Below are positions 36,323 through 46,256 of a stretch of DNA of 64,000 nt, one piece after another. Source of the stretch: CAVSJA01 sp963728145 (GTDB taxonomy: Bacteria; Bacteroidota; Bacteroidia; Chitinophagales; Chitinophagaceae); the NCBI GenBank assembly GCA_963728145.1, contig CAVSJA010000001.1, positions 310,001 through 374,000 of the forward strand, in the 5' to 3' direction. How positions within the stretch are numbered: position 1 is the first letter of the stretch; every line of letters begins with the position of its first letter. The position numbers were made by a program, and so were the translations under genes. The notes beneath the pieces are model-generated. The model was given only the letters and a program-made list of their open reading frames with translations. It had not been told where the DNA came from and did no database searches.

Positions 36323-37126
36323 CTAATCTTCTTCAGTCTTTTCTTCGAGTTGTTTTCTCATTTGAGCCGCCAACTTTGAATCGGGAGTTACATTTGCAAC
36401 GGCGCCCTGAATTTTATTTCGAAGACCGGATATAACTTTCTTATCTCCTCTGAACAATGCATCGTAACCATCTTTTGCAACATCGGCAGGATCGGATAAT
36501 TCAGAATCATTAGCAACAACTGTATTTTCAGCGCCGGCCTTATTGAAGAAGTCGGTATCACTTGCACCCGGAAGTAACACAGTCATAGTTACGCCCGTAC
36601 CCTGCAACTCATTTGCTACAGCTTCAGAGAATGAAAGTACAAATGCTTTGGTAGCCCCGTAAACGGCCATTAATGGTGTAGGATACTTTGCAATCAGGGA
36701 GGCAACCTGGAGAATTCGTCCATGACCCCGGAATACCATATCCTGGACAAACAATTTTGTAAGTGTGACTAGGGAATTAACATTAAGCTGGATGATATCC
36801 AGTTCACGCTGCAGTTCATTATGGATAAATGGACCATGTTCACCCTGCCCGGCGTCATTCACCAAAATGTCAACACGATGGTTATTTGCCTTTACTTCCT
36901 GGTAAAGTTCGTCCGCGGCACAAGGATCAAACAGATCCTTTGGGAATGGAATGGTGATCACGCCATATCGCTCACTAATCTCTGCTGCCAGAGCATTCAG
37001 TTTCTCGCTGTCGCGGGCCACCAAAATAAGGTTATACCCATCCTGGGCAAATAATTTCACGAATTCATAGCCAAACCCGCTTGTTGCGCCGGTTATCAGG
37101 GCGTATGAAGTAGTTCTTGCCGCCAT
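36323..37126 (-). CDS. Short-chain dehydrogenase/reductase
   Basis: 267 aa, cytoplasmic. Cofactor motif TGATSGFGYEF (about 13-23), ILVNDAGQGEHG in place of NNAG, catalytic Ser in VASLIAKYP and YGATK (Tyr-x-x-x-Lys). The RDSEKL after strand 2 suggests NADP(H). Broadly like the DltE/YqjQ group. First gene of a probable unit with the phosphotriesterase-family protein. Confidence 0.9.
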   Translation of the reverse strand: MAARTTSYALITGATSGFGYEFVKLFAQDGYNLILVARDSEKLNALAAEISERYGVITIPFPKDLFDPCAADELYQEVKANNHRVDILVNDAGQGEHGPFIHNELQRELDIIQLNVNSLVTLTKLFVQDMVFRGHGRILQVASLIAKYPTPLMAVYGATKAFVLSFSEAVANELQGTGVTMTVLLPGASDTDFFNKAGAENTVVANDSELSDPADVAKDGYDALFRGDKKVISGLRNKIQGAVANVTPDSKLAAQMRKQLEEKTEED

Positions 37127-37489
37127 TATCTATGTATTTTCCAGGTTAGTTGTTGTTACTGCAAAACAATCATGCCATGGAAAAATATCCCATTAATTGG
37201 ATAGACTAGTAAGTATCTCATATCTTAAATTAATAACTTAGTCGTATAACCGAAAAAAGTATTTTTAACAAAGCGAGAAAATTAACATTTAATTAAACGG
37301 GAAAATCTGCCCCAATCAGCTATGATTTTCATGCAAATGGCAATAGTTTCGGAATTCTTTTGCTCAATCTTTTAACTGACATAAAAAAAACAAGACCTCG
37401 CTTTTCATTTTTTTTAATGAGGCATAACAATTGTTATCCTATTTCATACTTAATCAAATTTTTTTTATCACTCAAAAATTTATGTCATT
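37127..37489. other. 363-base AT-rich intergenic region
   Basis: Between divergent genes. No coding signal. The only structures seen are the 14-base palindrome at 37424-37437 and a loose CCTC/GAGG inverted repeat at 37396-37422. Confidence 0.6.
37424..37437. promoter_or_regulatory. Perfect 14-base palindrome before the CHRD gene
   Basis: ATAACAATTGTTAT, 52 bases upstream of the ATG at 37490. Size and position suit a repressor or activator dimer site; this is inference. Confidence 0.4.
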
Positions 37490-37972
37490 ATGAAAACAGG
37501 ATTTGATGTCACAAAAAGATTCTTTGTCATCGCTACACTTGCATTGAGTAGTATTTTCGCCATTACTGCGTGTGATAAGGATAACGATGATGACGACAAA
37601 GTCATGTTCAATCTCGGTGGTTCAGCGAGTGGTACCGCTGTAGTCCCTGCTGTAACAACGAACGGTGCGGGAACGATCAGCGGAACCTATAACAGGAACA
37701 CCAATGTCTTGCAATATAATATAGGATGGACCGGTTTGAGCGGTACAGCTTCCGGAGTAAGTTTCAATTCAGGTGCGTCAGGAGTAAACGGATCTTTGGT
37801 CCAGGATGTTAATATCACGACTGCTGGTGCAACAGGTGCATCTACAGGGTCTATAACATTAACTGATGCACAGGAAACTGATTTGCTGGCTGGCAACTGG
37901 TACTATTTAGTTGGAACATCAAACAACGCAACAGGAGAAGTTCGCGGACAAATTACAGCCAGTCCACAATAA
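37490..37972 (+). CDS. CHRD-domain lipoprotein
   Basis: 160 aa. Signal peptide and lipobox (AITAC), then an acidic linker (DKDNDDDDK) and a single CHRD domain: LGGSASGTAVVPAVTTNGAG, VLQYNIGWTGLSGTASGVSF, then LLAGNWYYLVGTSNNATGE with the usual ending VRGQI. CHRD domains occur in chordin and in many bacterial surface proteins. Role unknown; an extracellular lipid-anchored binding protein is likely. Confidence 0.88.
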   Translation: MKTGFDVTKRFFVIATLALSSIFAITACDKDNDDDDKVMFNLGGSASGTAVVPAVTTNGAGTISGTYNRNTNVLQYNIGWTGLSGTASGVSFNSGASGVNGSLVQDVNITTAGATGASTGSITLTDAQETDLLAGNWYYLVGTSNNATGEVRGQITASPQ

Positions 37973-37988
37973 GTCAATTAAGTTTTAG

Positions 37989-38034
37989 GCCCGTCCCCCT
38001 CCGACCGGTCATCCGGGCGGTCAGGCGGACGGGC
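37989..38034. terminator. GC-rich hairpin between convergent genes
   Basis: Arms GCCCGTCC (37989-37996) and GGACGGGC (38027-38034) with an inner GACCG/CGGTC pair. It follows the CHRD stop by 16 bases. No T run, so termination is likely but not certain. Confidence 0.5.
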
Positions 38035-38087
38035 ATTAGCTTCGGGGTTAAATATTACTTGCTCTTAGCTAAAGCTCGAATCAGACT

Positions 38088-38504
38088 TTATTTTTTTGTC
38101 AACTTTAATGTGGCCTCATACCAATGCGGTAAAATTATCGTGTCATATGCCGGGTAAGGATTTAAAGCTTCGAATAAGATGGAATAGTTAGCTCCGTGAT
38201 AATCTACTGCCTGTTCTTTCTGCAATTCAATAACAAAATTGTCAGGACTATTATTAAAATTAAGCGTGATATGGGCAGTACCGGCCCAAACACAGGCAAC
38301 GCCGTTTGGACAACGTGAATCATCATTCACTTTATTAAATGATAATTTCATTTCCTGGCCGTTACACTCATAGATAGTCTTCGTTTCACCATTTTTTATT
38401 TTTACTTGAAGGCTGTCCGGGAATTCGGTGCATTCTACGGTTTTCTCATTACAAGCAATGAATGCCAGCACCAATAATGAAAGGATTAAGGTTCCAATAC
38501 GCAT
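38088..38504 (-). CDS. Unknown lipoprotein
   Basis: 138 aa from the ATG at 38504, which gives a lipoprotein signal (LILSLLVLAFIAC). The mature chain has Cys residues in VECTEFP, IYECNGQ and DDSRCPNGVACVW. The last, CPxGxxCxW followed by AGTAHITLNF, is a motif of small Bacteroidota lipoproteins whose role is not known. Probably beta-sandwich. Confidence 0.75.
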   Translation of the reverse strand: MRIGTLILSLLVLAFIACNEKTVECTEFPDSLQVKIKNGETKTIYECNGQEMKLSFNKVNDDSRCPNGVACVWAGTAHITLNFNNSPDNFVIELQKEQAVDYHGANYSILFEALNPYPAYDTIILPHWYEATLKLTKK

Positions 38505-38555
38505 AGTGTGAATTTCTAAGAATGACAGCACAATAAGGGCTTCCGTTGCACCAGC

Positions 38556-39728
38556 TTAGCGGCTCTTTTCACTTCTGTTATATTTTTTTAATATTTCTAT
38601 AACCTTTTTATGGGGCAGAGCGTATGCTTTATTTCCGTTTATACCTTCGGTAGTTTCGGCTGCAACCATTGCATTGATAATGGATTCCTCTACTGCCTGA
38701 ACGGTGGCATCAAACAGGGGATTGATCCTATCATTAGACAGCATTTCAACTGTAGTGTTGTCCTCCCGGTTGAACGCGGTTGTATTCGCCGTAGAGAATG
38801 CAATAAAGATATCTCCCGAACCATTTTCACCTCTGCCACCAACCTTTCCCACACCAATGGGAACTCTGGCTGCAATTCTTTTCAATTGGTGGGGAAGGAG
38901 AGGAGCATCTGTTGCAACAACAACAATGACCGAACCATCTCCGTCCTGCTTCTTATATGCAGGAGGCGCCTTGAATTCATAATTCAACGTATCTAGTAAT
39001 TCTCTTCCCACCGGCACTCCGGCAATTGTAAACCTTTCTTTGCTGCCGAAATTGGATTGCACTAATACTCCTATCGTATATGTCTTCCCATTAATTGAGA
39101 CCACTCTTGAGGACGTTCCTGTGCCTCCCTTAAAACCGAGGCAACACATTCCAGTTCCTCCACCAACATTGCCTTCGGCCACCAGCCCGGTCTTCGCGTT
39201 GTTCAAGGCTTCATATGCATGGATTTCCTTAACATGAAATCCATAAATATCATTCAAAAATCCATCATAGGTTTCGGCAACTACCGGGTAAGTATACCAG
39301 AAATCTTCTTTATACCAATTTTTATCAACATACCATTTCAAAACCGCATCGCGAACTGTTCCAACACTATTGGTATTGGTGATCATAATTGGTCCTTCAA
39401 GAAATCCAGATTCAGTAACCCATGTGGTGCCGGTCATTTCACCGTTGCCGTTCAGGGTATACCAGTTTGCAAACACAGGATTATTATTCATTCCCCTCGG
39501 CAAAATAGCGGTCACACCTGTGCGAACAGGACCTTTCCCTATGATATTTTTACCCTGGCCTGATGTGATAGTGCTGAATCCAACAGTAAGGCCGCTTACA
39601 TCGGTGATTGCGTTATACTGTCCGGGCTTTCCGTCAAATGGAATCCCAATATCCCTTGCTCTTGGTTTTTGGGCGTAAATGAGACTTAGTGATAAAATGA
39701 AAATGAACAAACAAATGATTGGCTTCAT
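38556..39728 (-). CDS. P1-family (DmpA/BapA-type) aminopeptidase
   Basis: 390 aa with signal peptide ending IYAQ. P1/S58 enzymes are autoprocessed N-terminal nucleophile hydrolases acting on D- or beta-amino-acid peptides. Typical blocks: DVSGLTVGFSTI, VRTGVTAILPRG, LNDIYGFHVKEIHAYEALNN, and GNVGGGTGMCCLGFKGGTGT followed by SSRV, the cleavage region with the nucleophilic Ser. The later VVVATDAPLLPHQLKRIAAR is also characteristic. Intact and probably periplasmic. Confidence 0.9.
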   Translation of the reverse strand: MKPIICLFIFILSLSLIYAQKPRARDIGIPFDGKPGQYNAITDVSGLTVGFSTITSGQGKNIIGKGPVRTGVTAILPRGMNNNPVFANWYTLNGNGEMTGTTWVTESGFLEGPIMITNTNSVGTVRDAVLKWYVDKNWYKEDFWYTYPVVAETYDGFLNDIYGFHVKEIHAYEALNNAKTGLVAEGNVGGGTGMCCLGFKGGTGTSSRVVSINGKTYTIGVLVQSNFGSKERFTIAGVPVGRELLDTLNYEFKAPPAYKKQDGDGSVIVVVATDAPLLPHQLKRIAARVPIGVGKVGGRGENGSGDIFIAFSTANTTAFNREDNTTVEMLSNDRINPLFDATVQAVEESIINAMVAAETTEGINGNKAYALPHKKVIEILKKYNRSEKSR

Positions 39729-39761
39729 GGGCTGGTATTTATTTAGGTAGTCGAAATTAAT

Positions 39762-41852
39762 TTAGTTCAGCGCCAACCCCTCCAATTGTTCCTCCAACAT
39801 TTTCTTATATACCCTGAATCGATAATTGCTGAGTTCATTTCCAAGTCTGACTGCAAGACTTGTGAATTCATTCAGTTCATTGTTCAGAAATTCATTGTCC
39901 AGGAAATATTGATAATTCGAGTCAATAAACTTTTGAAGGTCTTCCTTTAATTGACAGCCGGGCAGGAGGTTTTCCTTTAGAACCATTCGATAAAAATCCT
40001 TTAGCCTGGGCTCATAGATCTCTTTGATGTCGCCGATAATGGACTGCACCAAACCTATTGTAACTGACCCATGATACAGTGGTTGAAGCGAATTGATTGC
40101 TTTATTAGCGACTTCGACAAAATCCTCATACTCTATTGAAATTGTCTTGAAATCTTCATAGTTTCTCCTGAATTGTTCTTTCGCCTGCCTTCCATATTGA
40201 TAGAAATAACAGTAAGCCTCTTTATCAAGCCTTGCCAGGAGTTCCTTTTGATGATTCGTTTCATTCTGGATTACGCTGATCACGAAATCGCATTGACCCG
40301 CGAGATATTTTTGACCATCGAAATCAAAAGTTTTGAGCTCCAGTCTTTTTTCTTTGATTGCCTTAACCAGTTCAAGGTCGCTTTCATTACTGTGAATGGA
40401 TTCATGAAGCTTTCCATTTGCCGGCGTAAATATTTCCTCAAATTTCAATCCTTCAACAGAATTACAAACGGTATTGAGGTCCCATTCCCTTAGTTCGATA
40501 TACCTGCCTTTATAAAACCCATTATAAATTTCAGGCAAAGAATAACCCTCTTGCCTGTTCGTCCAGATCTGTTCAAATTGCTTTACATCATAATGTTCCA
40601 GTTTTTCAACGGAATCCAATGAGGGATACAGATTATTTGTTAATTCCTCTTGTAAAACTTCGGGGTTATCAAATATTTCCCAGGCAGGTCGATCAACAGC
40701 TGCTATCCGTAAACCGAGCTCATCCAATTTTCCTTTTCTTTCTTCCAGCGTCGGATGGCTCGCCCATTGATCTTTAAAATTGATCCTCGATTTAGAAAAT
40801 GAATTGAGAAATTGAGCAGATACTTCAGGAATTCCTCCACCCATGGGTAAGTCATAATCCTTTCCGATCGACCGGAAGACTACTAACTGATTGCCGAAAA
40901 TATTTTTGGATTTCTTTTTTTCTTTAAGCTGTACATTGGCTTCCTCAATTGCAGTTTGATAACAACTTGAAGCTACTTCCAAACGACGGAGTGCACTAAT
41001 GAGATTATCACCTCCTGAAACGCTTGCTGCTACGGCATCGGCATGGTATTCCATTTCCCTGCTCATGCTATAATAATTCTTAATAATCAGTTTATACATT
41101 CCTCTCAGGATCCATTGAATTCCCTGTGCAATTTTAATCGTGATGCCAGCAAAAAAGGCCAACCAGCCACTGACATTTCCCCATTTGGAAAGGAAATTTC
41201 CATAGCTACTATTTTCATAGAGCATGTTATAAATAATGCGATTGGTATTATAAGTGAAGCTTCCCAACTTCATGCTTTGTTGGGTGAAATGACCAAACTC
41301 ATGTGCCAATACTGCTTTAAATTCACTTATATTAAGACTATTTACCAGGCCCAGTCCGATTTCCAGGTTCTTCCTAACGGGAAGGAACATACTCCAAAAG
41401 CTGGAATTGTAAAATACGCAGGCATTCACATCAGGTGAAACAAAGATCTTTTTGGGAAAGGGTGTTTTTGTTTCTTCTGTTAACATTCGAATAAAAGCAA
41501 ATAAACGCGGTTGACTTGCCTCCTTTATTTCAACGCGACCTGGATTTTCGTTTCTTGAAACAGCAAAAATGAATTTTATCAGAAAGAAAAAAACAGAACC
41601 TCCAACTGCGATCAGGCCGGCTCCGATGATCAGCGTGAAAAACTTTGGCATGGTAACTATTAAGAAAATACCGGCGTAGAAACAAGCGACAGCGAGCGCA
41701 ACAGATGCAATGATCAACAAGATGTAAACGGCAAAGAATAAAAAAATTGAACCGATAACCTTTGAGACTTGTTTTCTGAACTCAGCGGATACGCCAATCT
41801 TATCTGGATTGTCCAAAAGTGGTGAAGGTGGATACAAGTTTTTTTCCAACAT
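39762..41852 (-). CDS. Membrane-bound M48-family metallopeptidase with long C-terminal region
   Basis: 696 aa from the ATG at 41852 (an in-frame TTG at 41876 is less likely). Two membrane segments near the N-terminus (ILLIIASVALAVACFYAGIF and FTLIIGAGLIAVGGSVFFFL), then the M48 domain: FVSPDVNACVFY, the zinc motif LAHEFGHFTQQ (His near 184) and REMEYHADAVAASVSGG. The C-terminal 350 residues are helical and match no domain I know; DQWASHPTLEERKGKLDELG is the usual M48 end. Topology places the protease domain beside the membrane. Substrate unknown. Confidence 0.88.
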   Translation of the reverse strand: MLEKNLYPPSPLLDNPDKIGVSAEFRKQVSKVIGSIFLFFAVYILLIIASVALAVACFYAGIFLIVTMPKFFTLIIGAGLIAVGGSVFFFLIKFIFAVSRNENPGRVEIKEASQPRLFAFIRMLTEETKTPFPKKIFVSPDVNACVFYNSSFWSMFLPVRKNLEIGLGLVNSLNISEFKAVLAHEFGHFTQQSMKLGSFTYNTNRIIYNMLYENSSYGNFLSKWGNVSGWLAFFAGITIKIAQGIQWILRGMYKLIIKNYYSMSREMEYHADAVAASVSGGDNLISALRRLEVASSCYQTAIEEANVQLKEKKKSKNIFGNQLVVFRSIGKDYDLPMGGGIPEVSAQFLNSFSKSRINFKDQWASHPTLEERKGKLDELGLRIAAVDRPAWEIFDNPEVLQEELTNNLYPSLDSVEKLEHYDVKQFEQIWTNRQEGYSLPEIYNGFYKGRYIELREWDLNTVCNSVEGLKFEEIFTPANGKLHESIHSNESDLELVKAIKEKRLELKTFDFDGQKYLAGQCDFVISVIQNETNHQKELLARLDKEAYCYFYQYGRQAKEQFRRNYEDFKTISIEYEDFVEVANKAINSLQPLYHGSVTIGLVQSIIGDIKEIYEPRLKDFYRMVLKENLLPGCQLKEDLQKFIDSNYQYFLDNEFLNNELNEFTSLAVRLGNELSNYRFRVYKKMLEEQLEGLALN

Positions 41853-41975
41853 CGCTAACGGGTATAAAATATTCAACCTACCAAATTAATGCAATCACAA
41901 TTCCCGGCTGTGCAGGATAATGGAATTATAAGAGAATACACTTACAGATCCTAAGGGGACATCAATGCCTCATTT

Positions 41976-43499
41976 CTATTGTAAGGGCCCGCTATTGCTC
42001 ACAAAAGCGATTTGTTTACTATCGGGACTCCATGACGGCGTATTGATCGTTCCCTGTCCACCGTATAAATAGGCAGTCACTCTTGGACCGCCACCGTTCA
42101 CTGGCATTAGTCGCAGCATTACTCTTTTATAGAAAGGATGATCGTCGGCATTAATATGTGGAGGAAAAGAAAGAAATGCAATCCACTTTCCATCGGGAGA
42201 AATATGCGGGAACCAGTTATGGTATTCGTCAAATGTCAGTTGCTCTTTTCCTGATCCATCAGATTTCATTCGCCAAAGTTGCATAGTGCCTGTTTCACTT
42301 GCATTGTAATAAATATATTTCCCGTCCGGAGAATACTCCGGTCCATCGACATGGGATTTCTGATTAAAAGTTAATTGTTGCTCGGGTCCGCCGGCTATAG
42401 ACTTCCTATACAAATTGTAAACCGGGATTCCTTTTCGCTGGGCAACATAAACAACTTCTTTGTTGTTAGGATTCCATCCATGAAGATAGGAGGGTGTGCT
42501 ATCGGTTACCAGTTTTGGTTCACCACCAGAAAGTGGTAGGGTATAGATTGTGGATCCGCCACCGGGCATTCCATCACGATGATGACTGATCGCTAACAAT
42601 TTTCCATCAAAAGAAATCAGGTGATCGTTATTGTTACGATTTGCAAAACCTGTATTGAGTTTCTCGGGTGTGCCGCCTTCAATCGGAATAGTATAGATAA
42701 AACCATCCTGGTTATATAAAAGTTTCTTCCCATCAGGCATCCAATTTGGAGCTTCGAACCTTCCTGTGATCTCATGAATGACTTTTCTCTTTCCGTCAAA
42801 AACATTCATTATTTCCATCCTGCTGCCAAGAAATCCCTGACGGTTTGCATTGAAGGTATCTGCAACAGGTTTTTCAATTCGTACATTCCAGGCCAGGCCT
42901 TCTTCCTGTTCATTGGGATTATGACTGCAGATAAACAAACCCGCAAGTACATTATCCGGCATTTCACTGAATTCCTTTTCACCCACCAATTGCAAGGGTT
43001 CGCCGGGATGAGCAGCACGCATTGATATTTTTTTTCCGCTTCTTTCCAGTTGAATGATTTCAATATTCTTTTTCGGAAAGAAGAATTGGTCCTGCGGGTC
43101 GCGCATATAGGCTCCGCGAGTTGGGCGCCATTGAAGAAGAGTTAGCCCATCGCCATGAACTGTGGCACTCACATGTGCGGCATCCTCCTGCTCCGATTCC
43201 CTGATCATCCATCCAATCTTACGATGCGGATCCTTTCCAACACCCAGTAGTTTGACATTTGCCGTTAAGATAAAATCTCCCTTCAACTTATTAAAGAGAT
43301 AGAAAAATTCGTCGCGGTTAAACCAGATATTATATCCGCCACCCTTTAATTTATATGATTGATCGGAGTTTTTGAATTCAACAGTTCCGGCCAGGTTTGG
43401 CTTCCCAATATTTGCAGTCTGCTGAAAAACTCCTGAACCTGACTGAGCATTGGAAGCAAGAGAAGCGGCAATTAGAAAACCAATCAGAACAGCTTTCAT
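41976..43499 (-). CDS. TolB-like propeller protein with N-terminal DUF1349-like domain
   Basis: 507 aa with signal peptide ending ASNAQ. Residues of about 25-200 form a concanavalin-like domain (YKLKGGGYNIWFNRDEFFYL, KIGWMIRES, HVSATVHGDGLTLLQW). The rest is a six-bladed WD40-like propeller of PD40 repeats: PNWMPDGKKLLYNQDG, PEYSPDGKYIYYNASE, PHISPDGKWIAFLSFP and PSWSPDSKQIAFVS. It ends soon after the last blade. Likely periplasmic binding protein; ligand unknown. Confidence 0.88.
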   Translation of the reverse strand: MKAVLIGFLIAASLASNAQSGSGVFQQTANIGKPNLAGTVEFKNSDQSYKLKGGGYNIWFNRDEFFYLFNKLKGDFILTANVKLLGVGKDPHRKIGWMIRESEQEDAAHVSATVHGDGLTLLQWRPTRGAYMRDPQDQFFFPKKNIEIIQLERSGKKISMRAAHPGEPLQLVGEKEFSEMPDNVLAGLFICSHNPNEQEEGLAWNVRIEKPVADTFNANRQGFLGSRMEIMNVFDGKRKVIHEITGRFEAPNWMPDGKKLLYNQDGFIYTIPIEGGTPEKLNTGFANRNNNDHLISFDGKLLAISHHRDGMPGGGSTIYTLPLSGGEPKLVTDSTPSYLHGWNPNNKEVVYVAQRKGIPVYNLYRKSIAGGPEQQLTFNQKSHVDGPEYSPDGKYIYYNASETGTMQLWRMKSDGSGKEQLTFDEYHNWFPHISPDGKWIAFLSFPPHINADDHPFYKRVMLRLMPVNGGGPRVTAYLYGGQGTINTPSWSPDSKQIAFVSNSGPLQ

Positions 43500-43735
43500 T
43501 GCATTTCGTTTAGTAGAATGGAAGGAATTGCATTGATTAAAGATAAATATTGTTTTACCTAACTGGGGTAATTAATCCGCTTCATTAACATCGGTGGATA
43601 TCAATATTCTGACGGCTGCGGAAAAAATCCCTAATTTATCGATCAATTGCATCTCTTCTGTGCCCGGATCAACTACGCTTTAATTCACCCTAAACCATTT
43701 AAGCCTCCTTTATTATAAAACAAAAACCTTCCGTT

Positions 43736-44953
43736 ATGAAAAGACTAAACGCCCTCTTTGCAGGCATAGCTATGGCCCTGCCGTGTCAATTTGTTTCAGC
43801 CCAGTTGCAACAAAGCGTAGTCCCGACGTCAGTAATCACCAAAGAAGACCTTACGAGTTTTTCATTGCAGAGAAATGTTGACCTCGACTTCATTAAATTC
43901 TTACGAGACGGGGACAAGTTAGGAACACGAAACAGTTATGGAGTTAACGCGGATTTCAACTATTACCCTAAGAAACATTGGGGATTTGGAGGAACATTAA
44001 TTGCGAATCAAACAACCACGGAATTCGGCACCAATAAAACAACGACAACCGATTTAGGAATATTTGGAAACATCAGCTACATAGAAGTAATTAACCCGCA
44101 AACGGCAATATATGGACGGGTAGGAGTAGGATATCTTACTGATATTATCAAAGTAGTCACAGGATCAAACACAAACAAAGAAACAGATGATGGCTTTGCA
44201 ATAAGAGGTACTGTCGGCTTGCCAATACATCTTGACAAGTTTGCTTATGTAACACCGTTTTTGCAATATCAATATCAATCGGGCAGTTTTGATGGTGGAA
44301 AAGTTACTGATAATAGCATAACTGCCGGCATAAACCTGGAAGCATACATGGGATGCCACGATGATTATAATTGCGATTCCAAGGTCGGCTATAAGCATTC
44401 AGCAAATGCATATGATCCTGGTAAGAATATGTTTGGCTTTTGGACTAATGCAAATTTCGGCATGGGAACGATCAAAACTAAGTATGATGATCTGCAGCAA
44501 GAAACCAAGGACAAATATTCCGATGTTAGCATTTCCGTAGACTACACAAGGTTTATTTGGAAAGGTATCGGCATCGGAGCGGAATTCGGTATCCAAAATA
44601 ATGTACAGGAATCCGAAGATTTCAACTTTAAATTGACTCAGACCAACCTTGAATTTAGTCCACATGTTGTTTTCCAGGGGCCATGGGATGGCGCTGCCAG
44701 AAATCTTTTTCTCGAGTTGGAAGGAACGTTTGGGTCTCAAACACTAAAGACTTCGGGATCAACCGGCATTACTGAAAAGGAAAATATTACCGGCTTTGGA
44801 TTCGGCTTTGGTTATAATTGCTTTTTTGGAGAGAATATTGCGCTAACACCAATAATATGCAGGGAGTATGCTACTCTTAAAAATGATGAATCCGGCGATA
44901 AACAAAACAGAAATACCTGGACTTTTGGATTAGGCGTGAGAGCTAGCTTTTGA
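43736..44953 (+). CDS. Outer-membrane beta-barrel protein
   Basis: 405 aa with signal peptide ending FVSAQ. Alternating short amphipathic strands ending in an aromatic pattern (WTFGLGVRASF), as in outer-membrane barrels that are inserted by Bam through a final Phe. It looks like two related barrel halves: VNADFNYYPKKHWGFGGTLI ... and ISVDYTRFIWKGIGIGAEFG, separated by a Cys-containing linker (CHDDYNCDSK). Function unknown. Confidence 0.75.
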   Translation: MKRLNALFAGIAMALPCQFVSAQLQQSVVPTSVITKEDLTSFSLQRNVDLDFIKFLRDGDKLGTRNSYGVNADFNYYPKKHWGFGGTLIANQTTTEFGTNKTTTTDLGIFGNISYIEVINPQTAIYGRVGVGYLTDIIKVVTGSNTNKETDDGFAIRGTVGLPIHLDKFAYVTPFLQYQYQSGSFDGGKVTDNSITAGINLEAYMGCHDDYNCDSKVGYKHSANAYDPGKNMFGFWTNANFGMGTIKTKYDDLQQETKDKYSDVSISVDYTRFIWKGIGIGAEFGIQNNVQESEDFNFKLTQTNLEFSPHVVFQGPWDGAARNLFLELEGTFGSQTLKTSGSTGITEKENITGFGFGFGYNCFFGENIALTPIICREYATLKNDESGDKQNRNTWTFGLGVRASF

Positions 44954-45019
44954 GTTCTGAATGCAAACAATCTTAATTCCTGATTAGTTTCAAAAAGAAT
45001 ACGGTATAACTTCGTTATC

Positions 45020-45044
45020 TTATTGATCATTTCCTCATCAATAA
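45020..45044 (+). promoter_or_regulatory. Hairpin just before the corA start
   Basis: TTATTGAT / ATCAATAA, 8-bp stem with a 9-base loop, ending 9 bases before the ATG at 45054. It could hide the ribosome-binding region; no known Mg riboswitch structure was recognised. Confidence 0.35.
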
Positions 45045-45053
45045 AGGCATTGA

Positions 45054-46028
45054 ATGGGAGAGATTGTCAATTGTGCAGCATATTCAAGTGGCCGGCGTAT
45101 TGCCGATGTTGACCTGCCAGAGGTTCATCATGTGTTAAAAGAGGCGGGACAGTTTGTATGGATCGGCCTGCACGAACCTTCTGAAGAAGTCCTCGCGAAA
45201 GTTAAATCTGAATTCAACCTGCACGAACTTGCCATTGAAGATGCACATAATGCTCATCAGCGACCCAAAGCTGAATTGTACGGCGATTCTTTATTTGTAG
45301 TTATGCAAACAATCCAGCTAGGCCAGCGGCATAATATCGAATTTGGTGAAACTCATTTCTTCGTTGGAACAAACTTCATAGTTATTGTGCGGCATGGCCC
45401 TTCCGTTACCTATACCAATGTGCGACACCGTTGTGAAAGCACACCACACTTATTAAGCAAGGGGCAGGGATTCGTATTGTATGCGGTGATGGACTTTATC
45501 GTCGATCAATATTACCCTGTCGTAAGGCAACTGGAACAGGACCTGGAAAAAATAGAAGAAAAAGTTTTTAGGGAAAAACCCAGTCGCGAAACAACCGAGC
45601 AGATTTATATGCTTAAGCGGTCATTGCTTGAAGTCTCAAGAGCTATCTCGCCGCTGGTCGACGTCTGCAACCGGCTCATGCGTTTCGATATTAAATGCAT
45701 CTCTCCACAAACAAAACCTTATTTCCGCGATGTTTATGACCACGTTGTGCGAACATATGATATGATCAATAATATCCAGGAACTCTTGAAAACCGCTCTC
45801 GAAGCAAATTTCTCTTTGATCTCAATTTCACAAAGCGACGTCTCTAAAAAATTCGCAGGCTGGGCCGCTATCATCGCCATTCCGACCATGGTTGCCGGTT
45901 TTTACGGGATGAATTTCAAAAATATTCCTCAGGCCAACTGGGACTTCGGTTTCTATACCGTCCTTCTTTGCACCATCGCAGCCTGCGTCGCACTGTACCT
46001 GGTTTTCAAAAAATCGGGATGGCTGTGA
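45054..46028 (+). CDS. corA: CorA-type magnesium/cobalt transporter
   Basis: 324 aa. Forms a pentameric inner-membrane channel for Mg2+ or Co2+. N-terminal cytoplasmic alpha/beta domain, long stalk helix (KIEEKVFREKPSRETTEQIY, YDHVVRTYDMINNIQELL), then two membrane helices. The signature YGMNFKNIP sits at about residues 284-292 at the end of helix 1, and a basic tail (FKKSGWL) closes the chain. All hallmarks are present. Confidence 0.95.
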   Translation: MGEIVNCAAYSSGRRIADVDLPEVHHVLKEAGQFVWIGLHEPSEEVLAKVKSEFNLHELAIEDAHNAHQRPKAELYGDSLFVVMQTIQLGQRHNIEFGETHFFVGTNFIVIVRHGPSVTYTNVRHRCESTPHLLSKGQGFVLYAVMDFIVDQYYPVVRQLEQDLEKIEEKVFREKPSRETTEQIYMLKRSLLEVSRAISPLVDVCNRLMRFDIKCISPQTKPYFRDVYDHVVRTYDMINNIQELLKTALEANFSLISISQSDVSKKFAGWAAIIAIPTMVAGFYGMNFKNIPQANWDFGFYTVLLCTIAACVALYLVFKKSGWL

Positions 46029-46029
46029 G

Positions 46030-46051
46030 ATCTACGTAAGTCTCCGTAGAT
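46030..46051 (+). terminator. Possible hairpin after corA
   Basis: ATCTACG / CGTAGAT, 7-bp stem with an 8-base loop, one base after the corA stop. No T run, so termination is doubtful. Confidence 0.4.
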
Positions 46052-46073
46052 GAGAGATTTATAATTTGCAATT

Positions 46074-46156
46074 GCTAGATGGTTAGATTGTTTGATTGTT
46101 GGACTCACTATTTGTGAACTCAACCATCCAGCCATCTAACCATCAAACCATCTAGC
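46074..46156. repeat. Inverted word-repeat array (type B)
   Basis: Arms GCTAGATGG ... and ... CCATCTAGC with words TTAGATTG and TTTGATTG; core GACTCACTATTTGTGAAC, the same hairpin as in other type B arrays on the opposite strand. It lies between two plus-strand genes. Confidence 0.85.
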
Positions 46157-46256
46157 TATCCCAAATCGTAAATCGTAAATTTTCTCTCCACCGTTTATGG
46201 ATTTCATTTTTTTCCCGCATCAAATATTATTAACTTATCTACCTAAAACAATTGTT

